A DNA stretch of 64,000 bases from the NCBI GenBank assembly GCA_041397365.1, contig JAWKWT010000003.1:248001-312000 (forward strand), given 5' to 3'. How positions within the stretch are numbered: the first letter of the stretch is position 1; every line of letters starts with the position of its first letter. A model generated the notes under the pieces. It was not told where the DNA came from. It did not search any database and saw only the letters and a program-made list of their open reading frames with translations. A program made the translations under genes and the position numbers. Source of the DNA: P52-10 sp041397365 (GTDB lineage Bacteria; Pseudomonadota; Alphaproteobacteria; Rhizobiales; Xanthobacteraceae). Of the stretch, positions 9,439-18,133 are shown piece after piece.

Positions 9439-9645
9439 ATGAACGATGACAACGATCCGGAACTGCAGGTCGAATTGCTTCGCCTGCAGCAGGAACACCG
9501 GGATCTCGACGCCGCGATCGTCGCCCTTCAGCAGGCGCCCGCCTCCGACCTGCTGCAATTGCAGCGGCTGAAGAAGCGCAAGCTGCTGCTGCGCGACCGC
9601 ATCTCTTTCCTTGAGGATCAGATCACGCCGGATATCATCGCCTGA
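9439..9645 (+). CDS. DUF465 (YdcH-like) small coiled-coil protein
   Basis: 68 aa protein starting MNDDNDPELQVELLRLQ, with a two-helix hairpin and the C-terminal block LQRLKKRKLLLRDRISFLED typical of DUF465. An earlier in-frame ATG at 9412 is possible. Neither start has a strong ribosome site; 9439 is chosen because the family N-terminus begins there. Function is unknown. It lies divergently from another DUF465 gene across about 270 bp and 134 bp upstream of purE. Confidence 0.75.
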   Translation: MNDDNDPELQVELLRLQQEHRDLDAAIVALQQAPASDLLQLQRLKKRKLLLRDRISFLEDQITPDIIA

Positions 9646-9779
9646 GCCACGCATCTTTCGCCGCCCCCGAAAAGCATGCTAGATGGCTCTTTCGTGCGCG
9701 GAAAATGGCGTCCCGCTTGCCTCGCAAAGGCCGATCCCTATAATCCGCGCGCTTTTTCCTGGAGATTTCGAACACTAAA

Positions 9780-10268
9780 ATGAGCGCACTTGTCGCCATC
9801 GTCATGGGCAGTCAGTCTGACTGGGACACGATGCGCCACGCAGCCGAGACGCTGAAGGCGCTCGACGTGCCGCATGACTGCCGGATCGTCTCCGCGCACC
9901 GAACCCCCGAGCGGCTGTTTTCCTTCGCCAAGACCGCGAAATCGCAAGGCTTCAAGGTCGTGATCGCAGGCGCCGGTGGCGCCGCGCATCTGCCGGGCAT
10001 GGCTGCGTCTCTGACCGAGCTGCCGGTGTTCGGCGTTCCGGTGGAATCGAAGGCGCTGTCGGGCGTGGATTCGCTCTATTCGATCGTGCAGATGCCGGCG
10101 GGCGTCCCGGTCGGAACGCTGGCGATCGGCCGGGCGGGCGCGGTCAACGCCGCGCTTCTGGCGGCGAGCGTGCTGGCCTTGAATGACGAGGCGCTCGCCC
10201 GCCGGCTTGCGGCCTGGCGGCGGCAGCAGACGACGGCGGTGGCCGAGCGGCCGGGAGACGTGGCGTGA
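9780..10268 (+). CDS. purE: N5-carboxyaminoimidazole ribonucleotide mutase
   Basis: 162 aa class I PurE, which moves the carboxyl group of N5-CAIR to carbon 4 to give CAIR in de novo purine synthesis. The N-terminal phosphate-binding signature VAIVMGSQSDWDTM and the active-site segment SAHRTPERLFSFA (about residues 39-51) are present. The GAGGAAHLPGMAAS loop and a GVPVESKALSGVDSLYSIVQ-type segment with the mobile lid complete the family pattern. The stop overlaps the purK start by four bases (GTGA), so the two are translationally coupled, which suits the unstable intermediate they share. Confidence 0.97.
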   Translation: MSALVAIVMGSQSDWDTMRHAAETLKALDVPHDCRIVSAHRTPERLFSFAKTAKSQGFKVVIAGAGGAAHLPGMAASLTELPVFGVPVESKALSGVDSLYSIVQMPAGVPVGTLAIGRAGAVNAALLAASVLALNDEALARRLAAWRRQQTTAVAERPGDVA

Positions 10269-11371
10269 GTGCCAGCAAGGTGACGCTCAAGCCCGGCGAT
10301 ACGATCGGAATTCTTGGCGGTGGACAATTGGGACGGATGCTGGCGCTGGCGGCGGCACGGCTCGGCCTGCGCTGCCACGTGTTTTCGCCGGACCCGGATT
10401 CGCCCGCGTTCGATGTGGTGCAGCGCGCGACCTGCGCCGAATACGCCGACGTGGCGGCGCTGGAGACGTTCGCAGCCGATGTCGACGTCATCACCTACGA
10501 ATTCGAGAACATCCCCTCCGCCACCGCGATGGTGCTCGCCGCGCGCCGCCCGGTGCTGCCCGACCCGGCGATCCTGGAAATCACCCAGGACCGGCTGGCG
10601 GAAAAGAATTTCGTCCGCAATCTCGGCATCGGCACCGCCGACTTCGCCGACGTTTCCGACCTCGCCAGCCTCGAGCAGGCGGTCGCGCGGATCGGCCTTC
10701 CCTCGGTGCTGAAGACGCGCCGCTTCGGCTATGACGGCAAGGGACAGGTGATGCTGCGCAGCCAGGCCGATCTCGCGCCGGGCTGGGAGGCGCTGGAAAC
10801 CCATTCGGCGATTCTGGAGCAGTTCATCCCGTTCGAGCGCGAAATCTCGGTGGTGGCGGCGCGAAGCGCCGACGGCCATGTCGAATGCTTCGACGTCACC
10901 GAGAACGAGCACCGCAACCACATCCTCAAGACGTCGCGGGTTCCGGCGGCGGTTTCCCCGAAACTCGCGGCCGAAGCCACCGCCATCGCCACGACAATCG
11001 CGGACGCCTTCAAATATGTCGGCGTCTTCGCCGTCGAGATGTTCGTCAGGCCGGGAACGCCGGAGCCGTCGCTGTTGGTGAACGAGATCGCGCCCAGGGT
11101 GCACAATTCCGGCCACTGGACGCTGGACGGCGCGACGGTGTCGCAATTCGAGCAGCATATCCGGGCGATCGCCGGCTGGCCGCTCGTCCCCGCCCGCCGT
11201 CACGGCGCGGTGACGATGACCAACCTGATCGGCAGCGACGTGGAGAGCTATGGCGACTGGCTGACGAAACCCGGCGCGACCGTCCACCTCTATGGCAAGG
11301 GGCAGCCCCGCGAGGGGCGGAAAATGGGCCATGTCACCGAAATCGCGGTTCCGGATTGCACAAAAACCTAG
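10265..11371 (+). CDS. purK: N5-carboxyaminoimidazole ribonucleotide synthase
   Basis: 368 aa ATP-grasp enzyme that makes N5-CAIR from AIR, bicarbonate and ATP, passing it to PurE. The N-terminal GILGGGQLGRMLALAAARLG (residues ~17-36) is the PurK dinucleotide-like fold. KTRRFGYDGKGQ is the ATP-grasp loop and NEIAPRVHNSGHWT the metal and substrate-binding motif. Translation starts at a GTG that overlaps the purE stop. No purK frame problem is seen. A small GC-rich inverted repeat follows near 11380-11395 but lacks a clear T-run. Confidence 0.96.
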   Translation: MSASKVTLKPGDTIGILGGGQLGRMLALAAARLGLRCHVFSPDPDSPAFDVVQRATCAEYADVAALETFAADVDVITYEFENIPSATAMVLAARRPVLPDPAILEITQDRLAEKNFVRNLGIGTADFADVSDLASLEQAVARIGLPSVLKTRRFGYDGKGQVMLRSQADLAPGWEALETHSAILEQFIPFEREISVVAARSADGHVECFDVTENEHRNHILKTSRVPAAVSPKLAAEATAIATTIADAFKYVGVFAVEMFVRPGTPEPSLLVNEIAPRVHNSGHWTLDGATVSQFEQHIRAIAGWPLVPARRHGAVTMTNLIGSDVESYGDWLTKPGATVHLYGKGQPREGRKMGHVTEIAVPDCTKT

Positions 11372-11526
11372 CTTCCGCCGGCCAAAACCGGCCGCTGGCG
11401 CATGGACAATTACGATTCGTTCTGTTAAGTCCTCGCGCCTGAAGAGAGTGGATGAGGCTCTTTGGAGCCCCCTTTCGTCTCCCGAATTCACCGATCTCAC
11501 CGTTCGGCCAAAGCAAAGGATGCTGC

Positions 11527-11814
11527 GTGCAGGTTCTCGTTCGCGATAACAACGTCGATCAAGCCCTCAAGGCGCTGAAGAAGAAGATGCAGCGCGAGGG
11601 GATTTTCCGCGAGATGAAGCTTCGCGGACATTACGAAAAGCCTTCCGAGAAGAAGGCCCGCGAGAAGGCGGAAGCCGTCCGCCGCGCCCGCAAGCTCGCG
11701 CGCAAGAAGTTGCAGCGCGAAGGGCTTCTGCCGATGAAGCCGAAGCCGGATGCACGCGGAGCGGGTGCCGGCCGTGGCGGACCGGGAGCCGCGCCGCGCG
11801 CGCCTCGTCCCTGA
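11527..11814 (+). CDS. rpsU: 30S ribosomal protein S21
   Basis: 95 aa small-subunit protein. The start is GTG at 11527, in frame with the family N-terminus VQVLVRDNNVDQALKALKKK; an AAAGGA ribosome site lies about 7 bases upstream. The longer reading from 11452 adds 25 residues unlike S21 and is rejected. The core motif MQREGIFREMKLRGHYEKPS and the Lys/Arg-rich helix after it are intact. Like other alphaproteobacterial S21 it has an extended Gly/Ala/Pro-rich tail. It is followed by a strong intrinsic terminator, so it is probably a single-gene unit. Confidence 0.96.
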   Translation: MQVLVRDNNVDQALKALKKKMQREGIFREMKLRGHYEKPSEKKAREKAEAVRRARKLARKKLQREGLLPMKPKPDARGAGAGRGGPGAAPRAPRP

Positions 11815-11841
11815 TCGTTTCGTTCCGATCTGTCTGAATGC

Positions 11842-11870
11842 AAAACGCGGGCTTTCGGCCCGCGTTTTTA
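11842..11870 (+). terminator. Intrinsic terminator after rpsU
   Basis: Stem ACGCGGGC (11845-11852) with GCCCGCGT (11858-11865), loop TTTCG, followed by a T-run. The A-run before the stem could also allow weak use from the other side. Confidence 0.88.
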
Positions 11871-11902
11871 TTTGTCTTTGCCGCTCGTTTGCCCGGCTTG
11901 TT

Positions 11903-12703
11903 TTAGCGCTGAAGTTGCTGCGGCGTGATCGCCCGGAAGAACGATTTCGTCGCCGACACGACGTCGTCCGCCAGCGACGGGTTTTCCGTGACGCGATGCG
12001 TCGCGGCCTGCAAGCTCAGAGGATCGCGGACCGCCGGCACCTCGCGCGGCGGCACCAGCCGGTCGGCTTCCAACTCCTTGGTATCGGCGAGCTTGTCCAA
12101 AGCCGGCGGCGGAGCCGGCGTCGTGATCGTGACGGCGGGCGGCAGTGGCGGAGCAGCCGTTGCGAGCGCTGCGCCGATCGCGGTCGGCGGACCGCTCATG
12201 GGACCGGAGGCCGCCTGCGGCAGCGACGCCAGAGCGGGCCGCGGTTGCGGTTGCGGGCGCAGGACGGCCGTCGCTGGCCTCGCGGCTGGCTCATGCGGCG
12301 CGGTCCCCGTGTCGGACTCGCCGCGCAGCCGCTGGATCGCAAGGCGCGCCAGTTCGGCGGCATCCCTGTGCTCCTGGGTTTGCGCCTGGGACGCCGGCGG
12401 GACGACGGCCGCGGAGGCCGGACGCTCGGCCGCGCCCTCGGCCTCCTTGACGATCGGGATCACCCGGACCTTTTCGGCCGCCTCGAGCGCGCTTGCGCCA
12501 TCCGTCACGTCGGTCGCAGCAGCGGGCTCGGCCGGCTTCGGGCTGCCTTCGGCGAGCTTGTTCGACGGCCAGACGGCCGTCCGCACAGCCCCCGTCGCCG
12601 GCGCCTTCGGATTGATCCAGGTCGAAACGATATAGGCCCCGATCACGGTCGCCGTGATGGTCGGCAGCATCTGCAAGACGAATTTCGATAAATAGCTCAG
12701 CAT
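11903..12703 (-). CDS. Pro/Ala-rich single-pass membrane protein of unknown function
   Basis: 266 aa protein, not recognised. It begins MLSYLSKFVLQML with one hydrophobic segment (about residues 8-27, reaching VIGAYIVSTWI), followed by a long low-complexity region rich in Ala, Pro, Glu and Thr. A conserved-looking C-terminal end, VTENPSLADDVVSATKSFFRA, could be a binding segment. The architecture suggests an anchored protein with a disordered periplasmic or cytoplasmic arm. ATG at 12703 is chosen because it starts the hydrophobic segment and GGGGGAG lies about 10 bases upstream; the open frame extends further to 12859 without support. It is divergent from the acetyltransferase gene at 12919. 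Confidence 0.6.
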   Translation of the reverse strand: MLSYLSKFVLQMLPTITATVIGAYIVSTWINPKAPATGAVRTAVWPSNKLAEGSPKPAEPAAATDVTDGASALEAAEKVRVIPIVKEAEGAAERPASAAVVPPASQAQTQEHRDAAELARLAIQRLRGESDTGTAPHEPAARPATAVLRPQPQPRPALASLPQAASGPMSGPPTAIGAALATAAPPLPPAVTITTPAPPPALDKLADTKELEADRLVPPREVPAVRDPLSLQAATHRVTENPSLADDVVSATKSFFRAITPQQLQR

Positions 12704-12918
12704 ATCCAGAACACTCCCCCGAGCGGGAACTTCATCGCCGGACTTTTGGGCCGATTGAGGGATCAAAATTGACGGATCGGTGGCAAACCGCCCGAAGTAC
12801 AAAAGCCGTACGGTCGCGGCCGGAATCCAACCGCCCTGCGGCGATTTGCCGACATTCAAACCTTCTTTTCTTAACGCCTGGCAGGCTAGCGTGGCCGCGC
12901 AAATTCAGGGATTTGCCG

Positions 12919-14115
12919 ATGAAGACGCTCATCGCGGCGGAGCTGAAGGCTTCGCTGCCACGCGAAAGCCATGCCGCGGTTCTGGAGTTGCACGAAGGGG
13001 GCAACGCGCTCGTTCGGCCCGATTTCAGCGCGCCCGGATCGCGCCCCGGCAATGTGCTGCGCAACCCAAGCATTCTCGAAACCGCCGAGCGCTACGCGCA
13101 GACGCGCGATTCGACCAGCGTGACCGCTTGCATCCGCTATCCGGACGGTCGGCGGACAGTCTGGCCGCTGCGGATCATGCGCCATCTCGGCTGTAGGATC
13201 GCAACCGATCTCACCGATCCGGTCACGCCCTACAGCGACGTGGCCGGCGCGCCGCTCAGTGGCGAGGCGCTTGCGTTGCTTTGCGACAGGTTGCAAGCGG
13301 ATCACGGCATCGACGCGCTTCTGGCGCGCCGCGTCCGCGCCGACGGCGGACTCCACCTCGCCTTCGCGGAACGATACGCCGGCAGCCAGATCGAACCGGC
13401 GGTCGCGCCCTATATCGATCTGACCGCCTATGCGGATTTCGACGCTTACTGTAGCCGGTTCGGCAAACAGACCCGGCGCAATCGCCGGCAACGCCGCCGG
13501 CGCATGGAAGAGGAATGCGGCGACCTCACCTTCGAGGTGGCCGGCGGGCATGAGCGCGGCGACGAAATCGACACAGCCCTCACCTGGAAACGCGAATGGA
13601 TCGCCGCTTACGATCTGCGCAGCAGCATTTTCGACGGTGGTGTCAACGAGCGCCTGCTCCGGGAGGTGTGCGCCGATCCGTCCATGCGCGTCAGCACGCT
13701 CAGCAGCGGCGGCCGGCCGGTGGCGATCGAGATCGGCAGCGTCTGCGGCGATTATTACGCAGCCTATATCGGCGCGTTCGATCCGCGGTGGGCGCGCTTC
13801 AGCATGGGCCAGGAGCAGATGCTCCGCACCATCGCGTGGTGTTTCATGCAAGGGTTCAAGCGCTACGACTTGCTCGCCGACGCCGACGCCTACAAGCTGC
13901 GCTGGACGGATGCGAGCGTCGCCGTGACCGATTACTGCGTAGCCCTTTCTCCGATGGGAAACGCCTACAGCCTGATCCGGCGGCTGGCGCAATCGCCGGC
14001 CCGCCGCAGGCTGAACGAACTGCCGCCATCGGTCCGCCGGTCCGCGCGCCGCTACGGCCCAATGGCCGCGGGCCTCAGCGCCGCAGGCGCGGCGCTCTCC
14101 CTGATCGCCGACTGA
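12919..14115 (+). CDS. GNAT-fold acetyltransferase (CelD/BcsL-like, Acetyltransf_6)
   Basis: 398 aa protein with the tandem GNAT fold of the FemAB/CelD-like group. The typical block YADFDAYCSRFGKQTRRNRR, followed by further arginines, precedes the acetyltransferase core. Later come VAIEIGSVCGDYYAAYIGAF, SMGQEQMLRTIAWCFMQGFK and the end of the fold, KRYDLLADADAYKLRWTD. Members are often linked to exopolysaccharide or cellulose production, but the acyl acceptor here is unknown. Start ATG at 12919 fits the family N-terminus; the frame is open back to 12769 but those residues look non-coding. No polysaccharide genes are adjacent. Confidence 0.75.
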   Translation: MKTLIAAELKASLPRESHAAVLELHEGGNALVRPDFSAPGSRPGNVLRNPSILETAERYAQTRDSTSVTACIRYPDGRRTVWPLRIMRHLGCRIATDLTDPVTPYSDVAGAPLSGEALALLCDRLQADHGIDALLARRVRADGGLHLAFAERYAGSQIEPAVAPYIDLTAYADFDAYCSRFGKQTRRNRRQRRRRMEEECGDLTFEVAGGHERGDEIDTALTWKREWIAAYDLRSSIFDGGVNERLLREVCADPSMRVSTLSSGGRPVAIEIGSVCGDYYAAYIGAFDPRWARFSMGQEQMLRTIAWCFMQGFKRYDLLADADAYKLRWTDASVAVTDYCVALSPMGNAYSLIRRLAQSPARRRLNELPPSVRRSARRYGPMAAGLSAAGAALSLIAD

Positions 14116-14143
14116 AGCGGCCGAAGCCGCTTCCGCTGATGCG

Positions 14144-15542
14144 TTACATCGCCTTGACGATGCTTTCGGTGACCTTCTTGGCGTCGCCGAGCAGCATCAT
14201 CGTGTTGTCGCGGTAGAACAACGGATTGTCGATGCCTGCATAGCCGGAGGCGAGCGAGCGCTTGATGAACATCACCGTGCCCGCCTTCCACACCTGAAGC
14301 ACCGGCATGCCGTAGATCGGCGATGTCTTGTCTTCCTCGGCGGCGGGGTTCGTGACGTCGTTGGCGCCGATGACGAAGGCGATGTCGGCCTGCGCGAACT
14401 CCGAATTGATGTCCTCCAGCTCGAACACCTCGTCAATACGGCACGTTGGCTTCCGCCAGCACGTTCATGTGCCCTGGCATGCGGCCCGCCACCGGATGGA
14501 TGGCGTACTTCACCTCGACGCCTTCCTTCTTCAGCAGGTCGCCCATTTCCCGCAGCGCGTGCTGGGCCTGCGCCACCGCCATGCCATAGCCCGGCAGGAT
14601 GATGACCTTCTGCGCGTTCTTCATGATGAAGGCGGCATCGTCCGCGGAGCCGAGCTTGACCGGCTTCGCCTCGCCGCCGCCACCGCCACCCGCGGCCGCA
14701 GTCTCGCCGCCGAAGCCGCCGAGGATCACCGAGACGAACGAGCGGTTCATCGCGTGGCACATGATGTAGGACAGGATCGCGCCGGACGAGCCGACCAGCG
14801 CGCCGGTGATGATGAGCGCCGAATTGCCGAGCGTGAAGCCGATGCCGGCCGCGGCCCAGCCGGAATACGAGTTCAGCATCGAGATCACGACCGGCATGTC
14901 CGCGCCGCCGATCGGAATGATGAGCAGCGCGCCGAGCAGCAGCGCAATGATCGTGATGAGCCAGAAGTCGATCGAGCTTTGCGAGACAACGAGCCCGTAG
15001 ATGAAGAACACCAGCGCTAGGCCGAGCACGATGTTGATGATGTGCCGCGCCGGCAGGATGATCGGCGCGCCGCTCATGCGGCCGGAGAGCTTCATGAACG
15101 CGATCACCGAGCCGGTGAAGGTCAAAGCGCCGATGGCGACGCCAAGCGACATTTCGACGAGGCTCGCTTTGTTGATCGCGCCGCGCGCGCCGATGCCGAA
15201 GGCTTCCGGCGCGTAGAACGCCGCAGCCGCCACCAGCACCGCCGCCATGCCGACGAGCGAGTGGAACGCCGCAACCAGTTCGGGCATCGAGGTCATCGGC
15301 ACGCGGCGGGCGATCACCGCGCCGATGCCGCCGCCGATGGCGATGTCGCCGATCACCAGCAGCCAGCCGATCGCGTCGGACGGCGGATGCGAGGCGAGCG
15401 TGGTGGCGACCGCGATCGCCATGCCGGCCATGCCGAAATAATTGCCCTGGCGCGAGGACGCCGGGCTGGAGAGCCCGCGCAGCGACAGAATGAAGAGCGA
15501 GCCTGCGATCAGATATAGCAGCGCCGAGAGGTTTGCGTTCAT
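14144..15542 (-). pseudogene. pntB: NAD(P) transhydrogenase subunit beta, one frameshift
   Basis: Membrane subunit of the proton-translocating transhydrogenase that makes NADPH from NADH using the proton gradient. The main part (14433-15542) has about nine membrane segments, GNYFGMAGMAIAVATTL and VPMTSMPELVAAFHSLVGMA, then the NADP-binding domain with VIILPGYGMAVAQAQHAL. It breaks at HMNVLAEANVPY: the coding strand reads TATTGACGAG where TATGACGAG would continue as DEVFELEDINSEFAQADIAF. The rest, with GANDVTNPAAEED and KRSLASGYAG, is intact to 14144. The span is one base over a multiple of three, so a single inserted T explains it. Probably functional in the real genome. Confidence 0.9.
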
Positions 15543-15554
15543 CTCTGCGGCCCC

Positions 15555-15875
15555 TTACTTCGTCTTCTTCTTGTACATCGCCAGCATGCGCTGGGTGACA
15601 AGGAAGCCGCCAAAAATATTGATGGCGGCGAAAATCAGCGCGACGAACCCGAAAATGCGCGACCACAGCGGGCCGTCATTGCTGCCCGCGAGAGCGACGC
15701 CGACTGCGAGCAGCGCGCCGACCACGATCACCGACGAGATCGCGTTGGTCACCGACCTCAGCGGCGTGTGCAGCGCCGGGGTCACCGACCACACGACGAA
15801 GTAGCCGACGAACACCGCCAGAACGAAGATCGACAACTGGAAGACGAACGGACTAACCACCTCAATCCCGTGCAT
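15555..15875 (-). CDS. pntAB: NAD(P) transhydrogenase subunit alpha part 2
   Basis: 106 aa integral membrane subunit of the split transhydrogenase. It has three to four hydrophobic segments (VFQLSIFVLAVFVGYFVVW; ISSVIVVGALLAVGVALAG; IFGFVALIFAAINIFGGFLV) and ends in a Lys-rich tail. The motif SVTPALHTPLRSVTNAISS is strongly conserved in this subunit. It lies between pntAA and pntB with short gaps, as in other alphaproteobacteria where PntA is split in two. Confidence 0.93.
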   Translation of the reverse strand: MHGIEVVSPFVFQLSIFVLAVFVGYFVVWSVTPALHTPLRSVTNAISSVIVVGALLAVGVALAGSNDGPLWSRIFGFVALIFAAINIFGGFLVTQRMLAMYKKKTK

Positions 15876-15886
15876 CGCGCGCCCTC

Positions 15887-17020
15887 TTATGCCTTCGGCT
15901 GAAAATTCGGATGGATGACGGCGCCGTCGCGCGTCAGCGCGGTCGCCTTCACCAGCTCATCGTCCCACTTGACGTCGAGCGCCTTGGTGGACTTGTCCAC
16001 CAGCGTCTCGACGAAAGCGAACCGGTTCTTCGCATAGAGCGCGGACGCCGACGCGGCCACGCGGCCGGCGACATTGGTGAAGCCGACGATCTTGATGCCG
16101 CCGACATCGGCGACCTCGCCCGGCCGCGCGCCCTCGACATTGCCGCCGCGCTCGACCGCGAGATCGACCAGCACCGAACCGGGCTTCATCGAGGCGACCA
16201 TCTCGGCCGACACCAGCCGCGGCGCGGGCCGCCCCGGAATCAGCGCGGTGGTGATGACGATGTCCTGCTTCTTGATGTGCTCGGCGGTGAGGGCCGCCTG
16301 CTTCGCTTGATACTCCTTGGACATTTCCTTGGCGTAGCCGCCGGCGGTCTCCGCCTGCTTGAATTCCTCGTCCTCGACCGCGACGAACTTCGCGCCAAGC
16401 GATTCCACCTGCTCCTTCACCGCCGGCCGCACGTCGGTCGCGGTGACGATCGCGCCGAGACGGCGCGCGGTGGCGATCGCCTGAAGGCCGGCGACGCCGA
16501 CGCCCATGATGAACACCTTCGCCGCCGGAATGGTGCCGTCGCCGTCATCATCATCATCGGGAAGGCGCGGCCGAAGGCTTCGGCCGCCGCCTCGATCACC
16601 GCGCGTGCGATAGCCGGCAAGGTTCGCCTCGGTGAGGATGGCGCACGTCCATCACCTGCGCGCGGGCGATGGCGGCATCAATTCCATGGCGAAGGCCGAA
16701 ACGCCGGCATCCGCCATCGCCTTCAGCGCGGCGTCATTGCTGTACGTCCATGATCGCGATCGCCAGCGCGCCGCGCTTCAGGCGGCAAGCCTGCGCCTCG
16801 GGACGGCGGACCTTCCAGCACCACATCGGCGTCCTTCAGCGCATCGGCGCTGACGGTGGCTCCCGCCACTTCATAGTCGGCGTCGAGTAATGCCGGGACG
16901 CACGTCGCTGGGCTCTGATGGCACATCCGCGCCCAAAGCCTTGAACTTCTTGGACGTGTCCGGCACCGCGGCCACCCGAGGCTGCCTGCCAGCCGCCGTT
17001 TCCTTGGCAATTGCAATTTT
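15887..17020 (-). pseudogene. pntAA: NAD(P) transhydrogenase subunit alpha part 1, heavily frameshifted
   Basis: NAD-binding subunit of the transhydrogenase. The C-terminal 209 residues (15887-16516) are clean: MGVGVAGLQAIATARRLGA (dinucleotide fold), KKQDIVITTALIPGRPAP and AVERGGNVEGARPGEV. Upstream the sequence changes frame several times. Recognisable pieces are AVIEAAAEAFGRAFPMMM, a segment around 16680-16800, LLDADYEVAGATVSADALKDADVVL and VAAVPDTSKKFKALGA, ending near KIAIAKET at 17015. No ATG is found where the start should be: the coding strand reads CTTAGAAAATTGC. Indels are dense between 16520 and 17020. Neighbouring pntAB and most of pntB are conserved, so this looks like poor sequence rather than loss of function. 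Confidence 0.8.
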
Positions 17021-17153
17021 CTAAGGAGAACCCCGCAGCATCAGGACCGCGCTGCATATGACCAGATCGCCGCGCCAGCACCAACAGTGCTGACAATCGG
17101 CGAAACCGCGCCTTGCGGCACGCCGCCGGCTGAAAACTTTCAGTCGCGAGCGA

Positions 17154-17299
17154 TCAGACCAGGAAGAAATACATCGTGCAAAATGACGGCGAGCGAGATC
17201 GTCGCCCATTTCACCAGGGCCACAAAGCCGAGATAGGTCTGCTGTGAGCGATAGTCGTTGCCATCCGCAGTCGTGTTAAATCTCACTGTGATCCGCCAT
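17154..17299 (-). pseudogene. aa3-type cytochrome c oxidase subunit IV (small), frameshifted
   Basis: A tiny membrane protein of about 48 aa in the bacterial aa3 oxidase subunit IV family. It starts MADHSE at 17299 behind a GGGGAGGG ribosome site, then must change frame to continue as RFNTTADGNDYRSQQTYLGF and ALVKWATISLAVI. A second shift is needed for an end such as YFFLV before the TGA at 17154. The single membrane helix and the NDYRSQQTYLGF motif are diagnostic. In Bradyrhizobium-type genomes this gene commonly precedes pntAA on the same strand, as here. Confidence 0.75.
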
Positions 17300-17415
17300 C
17301 GGTCCCTCCCCAGCCGGACAACCCATCGTGGCGCCGCCATTAGCGCAAACATCGCGCAAGGGCAACGCCCCCGCAAGGATCATAAAAGGATCGTGGAATC
17401 GATCAAATCTCGGAT

Positions 17416-17811
17416 TCAGGATTTCGGCCAGTTGTCGCGAATCCACCGCGTCAGACTTTCCTCGCTGACCTCGCCTGCCGCGAGGGAGAGGATGATAGCC
17501 GTCGCATGCGCAGGCTCCGGCGCGAACGGAATGCCGTTCAGACGCAGGAAGGCCATCATCGACATGAATGCGATGGGTTTGTTGCCATCGACGAAGGCGT
17601 GGTTTTTGGCGATGCCGAACGCATAGGCTGCGGCTAGTTCTGCAAGCTCGGCCTGCTCGTATTGCCACTTGTTGACGGGGCGCTCGAGCGCAGAACGCAG
17701 CATTCCCTGTTCACGCAAACCGGCCGCGCCGCCGAAGCGGCGTAACTGGCGGCTATGGATTGCGACGGCCTGCTCGTAGGTAATCCAGACGGGTTCTTTC
17801 GAATCGCTCAT
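17416..17811 (-). CDS. doc: Death-on-curing (Doc/Fic family) toxin
   Basis: 131 aa Doc-type toxin. P1 Doc phosphorylates EF-Tu and stops translation. The Fic-fold signature is HAFVDGNKPIAF at residues 71-82. The usual form in this group is HxFxDGNKR, so the conserved Arg is Pro79 here (codon CCC in place of the expected CGC). Other Doc features are intact: the N-terminal WITYEQAVAIHSRQL, GMLRSALERP and the C-terminal SLAAGEVSEESLTRWIRDN. ATG 17811 is chosen because the family begins here. It follows the AbrB-like antitoxin by about 12 bp on the same strand. If the Pro is real the toxin may be weak or dead; a base error is an alternative in this error-rich stretch. Confidence 0.85.
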   Translation of the reverse strand: MSDSKEPVWITYEQAVAIHSRQLRRFGGAAGLREQGMLRSALERPVNKWQYEQAELAELAAAYAFGIAKNHAFVDGNKPIAFMSMMAFLRLNGIPFAPEPAHATAIILSLAAGEVSEESLTRWIRDNWPKS

Positions 17812-17823
17812 CGGACGCGCCAA

Positions 17824-18039
17824 TCATTTTGCGAGCGCTGCGAGCGTGTCCCGTATTCGTCCATGATTTGTCGGCGATTTCCATCGTCTTCCTCGAAACT
17901 CTTCCGGTCAAGCAGTACTCTGGAAGCCCTCCCGCCATCTCCGACGTGCAGTTGCTGACCCTGTTTCAGGTCGAGCCGCTGCATCAGTTCGCGCGGGAGG
18001 ATCAATCCGTTGAATTGGGATCTTTGATTTCGACTTCAT
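17824..18039 (-). pseudogene. AbrB/MazE-type antitoxin, frameshifted
   Basis: Partner antitoxin of the Doc toxin, about 72 codons. GAGGAG lies 5 bases before ATG 18039. The first residues read MKSKSKIPIQ, where family members have MKSKIKIGNSTG. The frame recovers as LILPRELMQRLDLKQGQQLHV, given here as LILPRELMQRLDL then KQGQQLHV, the swapped-hairpin AbrB DNA-binding domain. Later pieces (FEEDDGN, MEIADK, IMDEY, AALAK) sit in different frames, ending at TGA 17824. Several small indels are needed and the overall length is normal. Such antitoxins bind their own promoter; a 21-bp palindrome lies 35 bp upstream. Confidence 0.7.
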
Positions 18040-18073
18040 GATATCTCCTCATGCTGGGTCGGGCGCAGCCTTG

Positions 18074-18094
18074 CGTTATACATTCTGTATAACG
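18074..18094. promoter_or_regulatory. Palindromic operator candidate upstream of the antitoxin
   Basis: CGTTATACA (18074-18082) pairs perfectly with TGTATAACG (18086-18094) around TTC. On the minus strand, TATAAC inside the palindrome is a good -10 box, with TTGTAA about 19 bases upstream. A weaker related half-site pair (GTTTTACA / CGTACAAC) lies at 18097-18116. Position and symmetry suggest autoregulation of the toxin-antitoxin operon; this is inference. Confidence 0.6.
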
Positions 18095-18133
18095 TCGTTT
18101 TACAAAATCGTACAACAGGTAGTTCCGGCCGCC

